Source: Acidovorax sp. (GTDB taxonomy: Bacteria; Pseudomonadota; Gammaproteobacteria; Burkholderiales; Burkholderiaceae_C). Taken from it: DNA of 33,017 nucleotides. A program made the position numbers and the translations under genes. The DNA lies in the NCBI GenBank assembly GCA_024711405.1, contig JANJSZ010000162.1:1-33017 (forward strand). Reading direction: 5' to 3'. Under the pieces are notes generated by a model. That model made no database searches, was not told where the DNA came from, and saw only the letters and a list, made by a program, of their open reading frames with translations. Below, piece after piece: positions 1 to 8,216 of the stretch; the stretch's first letter is position 1, and each line of letters begins with the position of its first letter.

Positions 1-306
1 TTTCCTGGTCTTGAGTTCGCTCTGCCTGACTTGCCACTCTGCAGGTGTGCGGACTTCGCAATCGGTCTTGTAGCGGGCGTTGCTGACCCGCCCCTGGTTG
101 GCTTGCAGCGACGCAAAGGCCGATGTGGTCACACCACGGCCCTGGCCGCCACCCGTGGCTCCGGCCAGAACGGTATTGCTCTTGAGCGCCACCACCACCG
201 GCGCTGCGCTCAGACCCGCACGAACCATCTGACGGCGGCTGATTCCGCGTGCCTCCTTGTCTGGTGCCGCACCAGACGGTGTCGATGTGCTTTCGGGTGT
301 TTTCAT
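1..306 (-). CDS. Truncated (3' end off window) Tat-signal-bearing hypothetical protein
   Basis: Not in the ORF track because it runs off the left edge. Reverse-strand ATG at 306 opens an uninterrupted frame: MKTPESTSTPSGAAPDKEARGISRRQMVRAGLSAAPVVVALKSNTVLAGATGGGQGRG..., with a twin-arginine SRRQMVRAG followed by a hydrophobic stretch. Confidence 0.7.
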   Translation of the reverse strand, partial: MKTPESTSTPSGAAPDKEARGISRRQMVRAGLSAAPVVVALKSNTVLAGATGGGQGRGVTTSAFASLQANQGRVSNARYKTDCEVRTPAEWQVRQSELKTRK

Positions 307-352
307 GGCTGCCTCCAAAGCAGTTCAGTTTTTCTCGTCGGCGATACCGTGT

Positions 353-369
353 TGCACCAAGCTTCCCAA
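353..369 (-). promoter_or_regulatory. Candidate sigma-54 (-24/-12) promoter for the Tat-signal gene
   Basis: Reverse-strand TTGGGAAGCTTGGTGCA: GG and GC dinucleotides at canonical spacing (TGG...TGCA), about 47 nt upstream of the ATG at 306. Three mismatches to TGGCACGNNNNTTGCA. Confidence 0.45.
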
Positions 370-400
370 GCCGATCGCCCGTCCAGCGCGCAACGGCGAT

Positions 401-3178
401 TCACAATGTTTTCTTGAGGCGGTCCACCTCGGCCTGGGAAGAAAACTTGTCTCCTGCCGCACCGAGCTCGTCGAGCAATGCACGGGCGGCATCCTTGTTG
501 CCGGCCTTGATCTGGATTTTGGCCAGGTTCAACTTGAACTCCAACACTTGCGGCTGCAGCTGAACCACCTTCTTCTGCAACTCCACGGCGCGCTCATGCT
601 GGTTGGCGGCGGATAGCAGCATGGCCCAGGTATCCATGAACGCGGGTTGATTGGGTGCCAGGGCATTGGCACGCTCGACATCGGTCAGGGCACCGTCCCG
701 GCCGAGTTGGCCCTTGATCCAGGCCAGATTGTTCAAGGCGGCCGCGTTGTTGGGCTGAAGCGCCACCACACGCTCAAACTGGCGCAAGCTCTCTGGCAAC
801 TCATGGAGGGTGAGCGCCTGGTTCCCCAGGTAGAAGGGGAAGGCAGCATCCTTGGGTTGGGTGCGCAGCCACTCGGCCGCCCATCGGTCGGCTTCGGGTT
901 TCTTGCCGGCCGACAGCAGCACGTTATGCAGCCGCACCGCCAAATCCGGGCTGGCCACCTGCTTGAGCCCTGCGCGCAAAGCATCCGCGGCCTTGTCCCA
1001 GGCCTTGCCGGCTGCGTGGATCTCCCCTTCGAGCACGTAGCCTACCGCTTCCTTGGGTCTTTGCTTTTGCACCGTGCGGCTGATGGCCAAGGCATCGCCG
1101 GGCTTTTGCGCCGCCATCGCCAAACTGACCTGTCCTTGCTGTGCCTCCAGCGCGTTGGGCTCAATCTCCAGCGCCTTGCGCAGGTTCTGACTGGCCCCGG
1201 CACGGTCACCCGCCACCAGGTTGGCGCGGGCCATGCGCAGGTAGGGCAGGGGAGACTGCGGCTGCAGCGCGGCCATGCGGTTGAAGCTGGCCTGCGCCTG
1301 GTTGTGTTCGCCATTGGCTGACTGCGCGCGCCCCAGGGCATCGAGCAGCTGCACGTTGTCAGGCAGTGCGGCCACCGCTTGCTGCGCCACCGTCAGCGCA
1401 TCTTTCGGCTCGCTGTTGCGCAAGTGATGCTCTGCCAGAAGCAGGCGCGGCAGCGGACTGCTGGGTGTCGCATCCACCGCCTTGCGCAGGAGACTCGCCA
1501 GCTCCGACTTGTCCGCGCCATTGGCCGCACGCAGCTCCACCAGCGCCAGATGTGCCTGCACATTGCCCGGCTGCCGCTTGAGAGCGGCCTCCAGACGTGC
1601 GCGCGCATCGTCTGGCCGCTTGTCGGCGTTGTCAAGCGCTGCCAGCACACCCACCGCAGGAAAATAATTGGGGTCGATCTCAAGAACCCGCTCCATGGCC
1701 TTGCGTGCACCGGCGGCGTCACGTTGGAGCAACAAGGCGCGGCCACGCAAGAAGACGGGCAGCACGTCCGCTGGACGCTTTTTTTCCAGCGCATCAATGG
1801 CCTTGAGGGCCTGGTCCACCTTGCGCGCCTGCAGCAGGGCATTGATCAGGGCCATGTCTGCCACCACACCATCGTCAGATGCCGCAATGCTCTGCAATTC
1901 CCCCAGCGCGGCATCGCCCTGCCCCGATGCCAGGCGGCTGACAGCCAGGGATGTGCGCTTAACCGGGTCTTTCGGATCCAGACTGGACGCCCGGGCAAAG
2001 TAGCGCTGCGCGCGATCGACCTCGCCATGGAGCATGTACACCTGCCCCGCCAGGGCCACCATGCCGGGGTCGCGGTCGTTGCGATCGACATCGGCCGGCA
2101 GTGCCGACAATGCCTTGTCCAGCCGGCCCAGGCGCACGTAGGCCGTCACCAGGCCGCGCCGGGCCATGGGCAGCCCTGCCTCCAGCTGCAGGGCCTTGGC
2201 CAGCAAGGCCTCGGCCTGCACGTAGGCACCCAGGCGCAGCTCCGTCATGCCGGCCAGCTCAAGCGCCCGAAAATTGTCGGGTGTGAGGCTCACCAGCTTC
2301 TGCGCCTGTTCCTGTGCCGCCTTGAGATCATTTTTTGCGTAGGCCAGCATGGCTTGCAAATACAAGGTCTGCGGCTTTCCGGGCGCCGCCTGTGCCAGCC
2401 CCTTCAAGGCGTCAGCGGCAGCATCTGTCTTGCCTTGAAGCAACAGCAGCTGAACAACCGCGGCCTGTCCCTCGTTGTAGGAGGGATGGATCTGAAGCGC
2501 ATCCCGGTACGCAGCCATCGCCGCATCCATGTCGCGCTTGCCATACAGCAGCAAATCACCGCGCAGCTTGAGCGCCTCGCCGGCGGCAGCAGACTGCCGG
2601 GGAATCTTGTCCAGCCCCTGCAGCGCCGCATCCACATCGCCGCGCCGGGCGCTGGCGCGGGCCTGCTCAATGAGCGCTGGCGCGTGATCGGCCTTGGCCT
2701 GGAGCGCTTCGTCGAGGCTGGCGCGGGCCTTGTCCTCCTGGTCCTGGCGCTGCCACGCAATGGCCACGGTGGTCTTGAGACTTGCCTGCGCCTGGGCACT
2801 GGCCAGCTGCAGGCCGGCATAGTCGGTCGTGATCTTGCGGTACTGTCTGCCCAGCAACAGGGCTTCGGCCAGCTGCGGCACCACTTGGTCCGGGGACACC
2901 CCCAGATCCTGCGCCTTCCTGAACTCGGTTTCAGCGCCCGCCATATCCCCCGAAAGCTGCAAGGCCTGGCCCAGCAGGAGGCGTGCCTTGGCGGAGTCCG
3001 GGTGGTCCTTCAGCACATTCTTGAGCTGGATGATGGCCGCTGGCGCATCATTGCGCGCCAGGTAGTCCTGCGCCGACGCCATGAGCGCATCCGGATTGCC
3101 GCTACCGCAAGCCGAAACCAGCAAGGCCACAGCAAGCGTGGCGACGGGAACCATGGCGCGGAAAAGGGGAATCTTCAT
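401..3178 (-). CDS. prsT: PEP-CTERM system TPR-repeat lipoprotein (PrsT-like)
   Basis: 925 aa; lipobox LLVSAC; many TPR repeats; directly downstream of prsR. Confidence 0.88.
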   Translation of the reverse strand: MKIPLFRAMVPVATLAVALLVSACGSGNPDALMASAQDYLARNDAPAAIIQLKNVLKDHPDSAKARLLLGQALQLSGDMAGAETEFRKAQDLGVSPDQVVPQLAEALLLGRQYRKITTDYAGLQLASAQAQASLKTTVAIAWQRQDQEDKARASLDEALQAKADHAPALIEQARASARRGDVDAALQGLDKIPRQSAAAGEALKLRGDLLLYGKRDMDAAMAAYRDALQIHPSYNEGQAAVVQLLLLQGKTDAAADALKGLAQAAPGKPQTLYLQAMLAYAKNDLKAAQEQAQKLVSLTPDNFRALELAGMTELRLGAYVQAEALLAKALQLEAGLPMARRGLVTAYVRLGRLDKALSALPADVDRNDRDPGMVALAGQVYMLHGEVDRAQRYFARASSLDPKDPVKRTSLAVSRLASGQGDAALGELQSIAASDDGVVADMALINALLQARKVDQALKAIDALEKKRPADVLPVFLRGRALLLQRDAAGARKAMERVLEIDPNYFPAVGVLAALDNADKRPDDARARLEAALKRQPGNVQAHLALVELRAANGADKSELASLLRKAVDATPSSPLPRLLLAEHHLRNSEPKDALTVAQQAVAALPDNVQLLDALGRAQSANGEHNQAQASFNRMAALQPQSPLPYLRMARANLVAGDRAGASQNLRKALEIEPNALEAQQGQVSLAMAAQKPGDALAISRTVQKQRPKEAVGYVLEGEIHAAGKAWDKAADALRAGLKQVASPDLAVRLHNVLLSAGKKPEADRWAAEWLRTQPKDAAFPFYLGNQALTLHELPESLRQFERVVALQPNNAAALNNLAWIKGQLGRDGALTDVERANALAPNQPAFMDTWAMLLSAANQHERAVELQKKVVQLQPQVLEFKLNLAKIQIKAGNKDAARALLDELGAAGDKFSSQAEVDRLKKTL

Positions 3179-3200
3179 GGATGTTCTCCAGAGAAATTTT

Positions 3201-4562
3201 TCAGGGCTTGAGGCCCAGCCGGTGCATCAGGTCGTACAGCGTGGGACGGCTGACACCGAGCAGGTCGGCCGCCTTGGCCACCGTTCCGTCCGCCCGGGCA
3301 AGCGCCGCGATCACCGCCCGCTGCTCGGCCGCCTCGCGCGTCACGCGCAGGTCCAGCGATCGATCCCCCTCCGCGCCATCGGTGCCGGCAAACCCGACAT
3401 CTTCGGCAGTGATCTGATTGCCATCGGCCATGATGGTGGCCCGCTTGATGCAATTTTCGAGCTCGCGGATGTTGCCCGGCCAGGGGTGCGCCTCGATGGC
3501 ACGCAGCGCATCATCGGCCAGCGCCAGGTTGCGACGGTGCTCCTGACCGAACCGGCGCACGAAGGCGTGTGCAAGCAATGCCGCATCTCCCACCCGCGCG
3601 CGCAGGGGTGGTATCTCCACCACGATCTCAGCCAGGCGGTAATAGAGGTCTTCTCGAAACCGCCCCTCTTTGACGCATTGCGTGAGGTTCTGGTGGGTTG
3701 CACACACCACGCGCACATCGACGGCAATTTCCTGGCGACCGCCCACGCGCTCGACCACACGCTCTTGCAGGAACCGCAGCAGCTTGGCTTGCAAGGCCAT
3801 GGGCATGTCCCCGATTTCATCGAGCATGAGCGTGCCTGCGTGCGCTGTCTCGATCTTGCCCGGCGTGGTCTTGGCAGCGCCTGTGAAAGCCCCTTTTTCG
3901 TAGCCGAAGAGTTCACTTTCCAGCAGGTTTTCAGGAATGGCGGCACAGTTGATGGCCACGAACTTGCCATTCCTGCGTTGGGACTGCTGGTGCAGGCCGC
4001 GCGCCAGCACCTCCTTGCCCGTGCCGCTTTCGCCCAGCAGCATGACAGAAGCATTGGTGTTGGCGACCTTTTCGATGGTGCGGCAAACGCGCAGCATCTG
4101 CGGGTCACGGGTCAACAGGCCCGCAAGCGCATCGGGTGTCTGCATCGCCTGCAACCGCCTGTTCTCGGCTTGCAATTGGTACAGCCTGAAGGCACGTTCC
4201 ACGCCCAGATGGAGGACTTCAGGCTCAAACGGTTTGGCCAGGAAATCGTAGGCCCCCATGGCAACGGCCTTGAGCGCGTTGGACTGGTCATTTTGTCCGG
4301 TCAGCACGATTACCTTGATGTCGGGATCCGCGCCAAGAATCTGCTCCAGCAGCTTGAACCCTTCGGTGACCGAGTCGGCATCAGGGGGAAGGCCCAGGTC
4401 CATGGTCACGACAGCTGGCGCGTGCCGGCGCAATTGCGCCATGGCGCTTTCGCGATCATGGGCGGTGACGGATTCGAAACCATCCAGCGACCATTTGATC
4501 TGCTTTTGCAACGCCAGGTCATCCTCCACAATCAGCAGAGGCTGCAACTTGTCCGGACTCAT
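3201..4562 (-). CDS. prsR: Sigma-54-dependent response regulator (PrsR-like, PEP-CTERM-box regulator)
   Basis: Receiver domain (LLIVEDDLALQKQ..., VTMDLGLP), AAA+ Walker A GESGTGKE, sigma-54 contact motif GAFTGA, C-terminal Fis-type HTH (AADLLGVSRPTLYDLMHRLGL). Confidence 0.92.
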   Translation of the reverse strand: MSPDKLQPLLIVEDDLALQKQIKWSLDGFESVTAHDRESAMAQLRRHAPAVVTMDLGLPPDADSVTEGFKLLEQILGADPDIKVIVLTGQNDQSNALKAVAMGAYDFLAKPFEPEVLHLGVERAFRLYQLQAENRRLQAMQTPDALAGLLTRDPQMLRVCRTIEKVANTNASVMLLGESGTGKEVLARGLHQQSQRRNGKFVAINCAAIPENLLESELFGYEKGAFTGAAKTTPGKIETAHAGTLMLDEIGDMPMALQAKLLRFLQERVVERVGGRQEIAVDVRVVCATHQNLTQCVKEGRFREDLYYRLAEIVVEIPPLRARVGDAALLAHAFVRRFGQEHRRNLALADDALRAIEAHPWPGNIRELENCIKRATIMADGNQITAEDVGFAGTDGAEGDRSLDLRVTREAAEQRAVIAALARADGTVAKAADLLGVSRPTLYDLMHRLGLKP

Positions 4563-6652
4563 GCCCCCTCCTGTGGATGTAAACCGAAATCACGACCGAT
4601 CTCAAACAAGGGAAGCAGCAGACGCACCACGGTTCCCTTGCCTACCTTGCTGTCCACGGAAACCTTGCCGCCGAGTTCCTGCACGTACTGGAAACTCTCG
4701 TAAGTTCCAATGCCCATGCCTGCCTCCTTGGTGGTTTGAAACGGCTTGAACAGACGCGTCTGGACAAACTCCTCGGACATTCCCTGACCCTCGTCTCCCA
4801 CCTCGACACGGGCATGGCTACCGAAACGATCCACTTTCACCCATACCCGGTCACCGGTATCCGTAGCGTCGAATGCGTTGTGCACCAAGTGCCCGATGAT
4901 GCGCTCCAACCGGTCAGCCTGTCCACGGGTAAAGATCTGTGGCGCGACCTCCAGCTGCACGGTGCGCCCGCGGCGTAAGGCATTGGCCGCCAACCGTTCA
5001 GCGATCTTGCACAAATCCACGCCCACGGTCGCATCGCCGGACGCGGTGTCTCCGCGCAATTGCAGCATCAGCTGGCGCATGCGGTCCAGCGAGTTTTCTA
5101 CCGTCATCAGCATGTCGGCCTGAAACTCCGGGTTGTTCTGCAGTCGCTTCGCGTTCTTGACCATGAGCGACAGCTGGGCAACGATATTTTTCAGATCGTG
5201 CACCACAAAGGCCGACATGCGATTGAACGCTTCAAATTTGCGCGACTCCAGCAGCGCCTCGGTGGCCTGTATTTGCGCAAGAAAGCTCGCAGCCTGGCGT
5301 CCGGCAGTTTTCAAAAGATCGGTGACCTCCCAATTGACGTCCACCAGCGTGCGCGGACTGGCCAGCAACACAAAGCCCAACAAATCGTTGCCTTGCCACA
5401 GCGGAACCAACAGCCAGGCCTGCGGGTACTCGGCCAGCCACTCGGGCAAACGCAAATCGCGGTAACGCCCGGGCGAAGCGCGGAACTCCTCCAGGTTGAC
5501 CACCCACCCGGTGGCGCGCATGAAGGTGGGGAGTTCTGCATTCTTGTCCAGGGTCTGGGTGGTGGAGGCCAGATTCCACCGGGCCGCCTGCCGGTACTGC
5601 TCGTCTTCCGGGCGCAGCAGCCACAACGCGCCTGCGGGACTCTCCAGCATATCGGCAAGGCCCCGCACCACGTTCTGGCCCGCCTCCTGGGGGTGCGCCT
5701 GGCTTGACAGCGTGGCGGTGAACTTCAGCCATTCGTCGCGGTAGTCAAAACGGTAGCGGAAAAAATGCTTGCCCAGAAAGACGCGCAACTTGGCGCGCAA
5801 AGAGCCCGAAAGCGCCAACGCAAACGCAAGCACCAGGCCCACAAAAACCAGCCCCAATTGCAAGGCGCCACCCCATTCACCACCAAAATAGCGCACGTAG
5901 TAACCAACACCCGCCATAAACAGCAGGTACAGCCCCACCAGCGCCAACGTCGCGGAGTGAAATACGACCTTGCGGGAGACGCGTATCTTGGCGATCCAGT
6001 TGCGGTGCCGCGTAGTGGCCAGCAGCAGAAACGGCACCATCAGCGCGTGCACGAACGGCCTCGCAGCAAAGGCATCAGGGTCCACCCCCTGAAAAAGCAC
6101 ACCTTGGGAAAACAGGTACAGGTCAAACAGGAAGATGCCCGCCAGTCCCAGGCAAACCGGTTTGGCGCTCCACAGCGAATCGTCAGGAAGATTGCGGAAC
6201 AATTGTTCCACCAGGACCAGTCCGCCAAGTGCCAGCAACACCATGAGAAACATCTGCCCCACCACCCCGGCCAGGACACTCATGATCACCATCAACGCGG
6301 GCACACCCAGCAAGCCCGCCGCCGCAAACCCGGGCAACCACCGATACCACGGGCTATCCACCACACCCGCATCGGGCTTGAAAAAAAGGGCCAGAAAGGC
6401 ACCCCAGCAGAGATAGCGCAGCAAGTCGGCCGACTGGGCCGCCAGCCACCACGCAGCGCTCACGGTCAGCGCCAGCCAGCTGAAACCACTCCAGATCACC
6501 GTCAGCAATGCAGCAGCAAGCATTGCCGCACCAATGCGATTGACCGGCACACGCAGATATTTCTGGCGGAGCAAGCGCAGTGCCAGCAAGGCGTAGGCCC
6601 CTGCCGATAAAGTCAAGCCCCAGTAAACCAGGGTAGCTTCACTGTTGTTCAT
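4559..6652 (-). CDS. prsK: PEP-CTERM system membrane histidine kinase (PrsK-like)
   Basis: 697 aa; N-terminal multi-TM region, GAF-like middle, H-box FVVHDLKN and ATPase motifs (DEGQGMS, GIGTYES). Overlaps prsR start (ATGA). Confidence 0.9.
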   Translation of the reverse strand: MNNSEATLVYWGLTLSAGAYALLALRLLRQKYLRVPVNRIGAAMLAAALLTVIWSGFSWLALTVSAAWWLAAQSADLLRYLCWGAFLALFFKPDAGVVDSPWYRWLPGFAAAGLLGVPALMVIMSVLAGVVGQMFLMVLLALGGLVLVEQLFRNLPDDSLWSAKPVCLGLAGIFLFDLYLFSQGVLFQGVDPDAFAARPFVHALMVPFLLLATTRHRNWIAKIRVSRKVVFHSATLALVGLYLLFMAGVGYYVRYFGGEWGGALQLGLVFVGLVLAFALALSGSLRAKLRVFLGKHFFRYRFDYRDEWLKFTATLSSQAHPQEAGQNVVRGLADMLESPAGALWLLRPEDEQYRQAARWNLASTTQTLDKNAELPTFMRATGWVVNLEEFRASPGRYRDLRLPEWLAEYPQAWLLVPLWQGNDLLGFVLLASPRTLVDVNWEVTDLLKTAGRQAASFLAQIQATEALLESRKFEAFNRMSAFVVHDLKNIVAQLSLMVKNAKRLQNNPEFQADMLMTVENSLDRMRQLMLQLRGDTASGDATVGVDLCKIAERLAANALRRGRTVQLEVAPQIFTRGQADRLERIIGHLVHNAFDATDTGDRVWVKVDRFGSHARVEVGDEGQGMSEEFVQTRLFKPFQTTKEAGMGIGTYESFQYVQELGGKVSVDSKVGKGTVVRLLLPLFEIGRDFGLHPQEGA

Positions 6653-6675
6653 GGCGATGCGAGGTGGGCCGATTT

Positions 6676-8070
6676 TTACTGCGCACCTTTGCCCGTCAGA
6701 ACCACACCCACCGTTTCGAACAGAATGACCAGATCAAGAAACCAGGAATGGTTTTTGACGTAGTAAAGGTCGTATTGCAACTTGTGCTGCGTATCCTTGA
6801 TCGATGCTCCATAGTGATAGCGAACCTGGGCCCATCCGGTTAATCCTGGTTTGATGCCATGCCGCAATGCGTAGTAAGGAATTTCGAGCGTGAGGCGGTC
6901 CACAAAATAGGGGCGTTCAGGCCGGGGCCCCACCAGGCTCATGTCGCCCTTGAGCACGCACAACAGCTGGGGGAGTTCATCGATGCGCAATTTTCGAATG
7001 ATTTTTCCAACGCGCGTGATCCGCGCATCTTGGGCACTGGCCCAGCGGGGCGTGCCGTCTTTTTCCGCATCGTTGCGCATGCTGCGGAACTTGATCACAT
7101 TGAAAATCCGGCCGTTGAGTCCGACGCGCTCCTGGCGATAGAGAACAGGCCCACCACTTTCGAGATAAATCAAGAGCGCCGTGACAAGCATCACGGGAGA
7201 GGAGAGTGACAGCAACACCATCGCCCCCACCATGTCAAACAGCCATTTGACAATCGAGCGCACCCATCCCTGCTTGAACCCGTCGCCAAAAATCAGCCAT
7301 CCTGCAGACACTGCATCCAGATGGATCTGCCCCAGGAACTGCTCGAAATGGGTGGCGATGTCGATGACCTGAATACCATTGAGCTTGCAGTCGAGCAATT
7401 CACGCATCGGCATACTCCCGCCGCGGCGCTCATTCAGGGCCACCACAATTTCATCCACATGGTGATTTTTCACCACATCGGTCAGTGTTTTCCCGGAAGA
7501 AAGAATGTTGCGCTCGGAAACGCTGGGTTCTTTTTCCTGGGGCCCGGAAAAATAACCGACCAATTCGATCCCCGGATCATTGGCCTGTAACGATTGACCC
7601 ACGATGCACGCACGTGGCCCCGTGCCAAACACCAGGACACGCTGGTGCGTGTACGACACAGGCAATATTTCGCCCCCGAATAATCGAATGATCAGCAGCC
7701 CGCTGACGATCAACAGCAGTGCCACCAATGCCTGTTCATTCTGGTAAGGGGACTGCAGCGGCAAGAGGAACAAGATCCCGCTGGCAATCGCCATCGAGAA
7801 CAGAAAGGAAAGCACAGCCCGCGCCCGGACCTGACCCACGGTCAGTTTGCTGGGGCGCTCATACAGGCCAAGAGCGAAATTCACGGTGAGAATACCGACG
7901 GCCATCAACCCCCCCCGTATGACTCCCGAGGCGATCGCAGCAACATTGAACATGCCCATCCCTGCCTGCATCGTCAACGAGACAATCAACGTGCCGACGA
8001 TCAGCACCGAATACAGCAGGACCTGCAACATGGTGCGCCGGTGAAAATAATGGCTGAAAATTTTGATCAT
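6676..8070 (-). CDS. Undecaprenyl-phosphate sugar transferase, exosortase/PEP-CTERM-associated type (bacterial sugar transferase family)
   Basis: Bacterial sugar transferase signatures (KWLFDMVGAMVLL, VLYRQERVGLNGRIFNVIKFRSM, DELPQLLCVLKGDMSLVGPRPERP). ORF extends to 8220, but MIKIFSHYFHRRTMLQ at 8070 is the more likely start. Confidence 0.88.
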   Translation of the reverse strand: MIKIFSHYFHRRTMLQVLLYSVLIVGTLIVSLTMQAGMGMFNVAAIASGVIRGGLMAVGILTVNFALGLYERPSKLTVGQVRARAVLSFLFSMAIASGILFLLPLQSPYQNEQALVALLLIVSGLLIIRLFGGEILPVSYTHQRVLVFGTGPRACIVGQSLQANDPGIELVGYFSGPQEKEPSVSERNILSSGKTLTDVVKNHHVDEIVVALNERRGGSMPMRELLDCKLNGIQVIDIATHFEQFLGQIHLDAVSAGWLIFGDGFKQGWVRSIVKWLFDMVGAMVLLSLSSPVMLVTALLIYLESGGPVLYRQERVGLNGRIFNVIKFRSMRNDAEKDGTPRWASAQDARITRVGKIIRKLRIDELPQLLCVLKGDMSLVGPRPERPYFVDRLTLEIPYYALRHGIKPGLTGWAQVRYHYGASIKDTQHKLQYDLYYVKNHSWFLDLVILFETVGVVLTGKGAQ

Positions 8071-8216
8071 TGCCACGCCCTGCCAAATCCGATTGCCGGA
8101 TGCCAAAACACGTGCCAGTAAATCGCCCTCGTTCGGCAATTCATGAAACAAGGCGTTTGCGCTGCATCCCAATGCTCGACATGTCAAAAGTTGCTTGACA
8201 ACCCAATGAATCCGAG

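Noticed and set aside
1379-3211. 610-aa plus-strand ORF antisense to prsT
   Set aside because: GC-rich shadow ORF: composition dominated by Q/R/H/G, no recognisable motifs, fully opposite a well-supported TPR lipoprotein.
3081-4703. 540-aa plus-strand ORF antisense to prsR
   Set aside because: Shadow ORF opposite clear receiver/AAA+/HTH domains.
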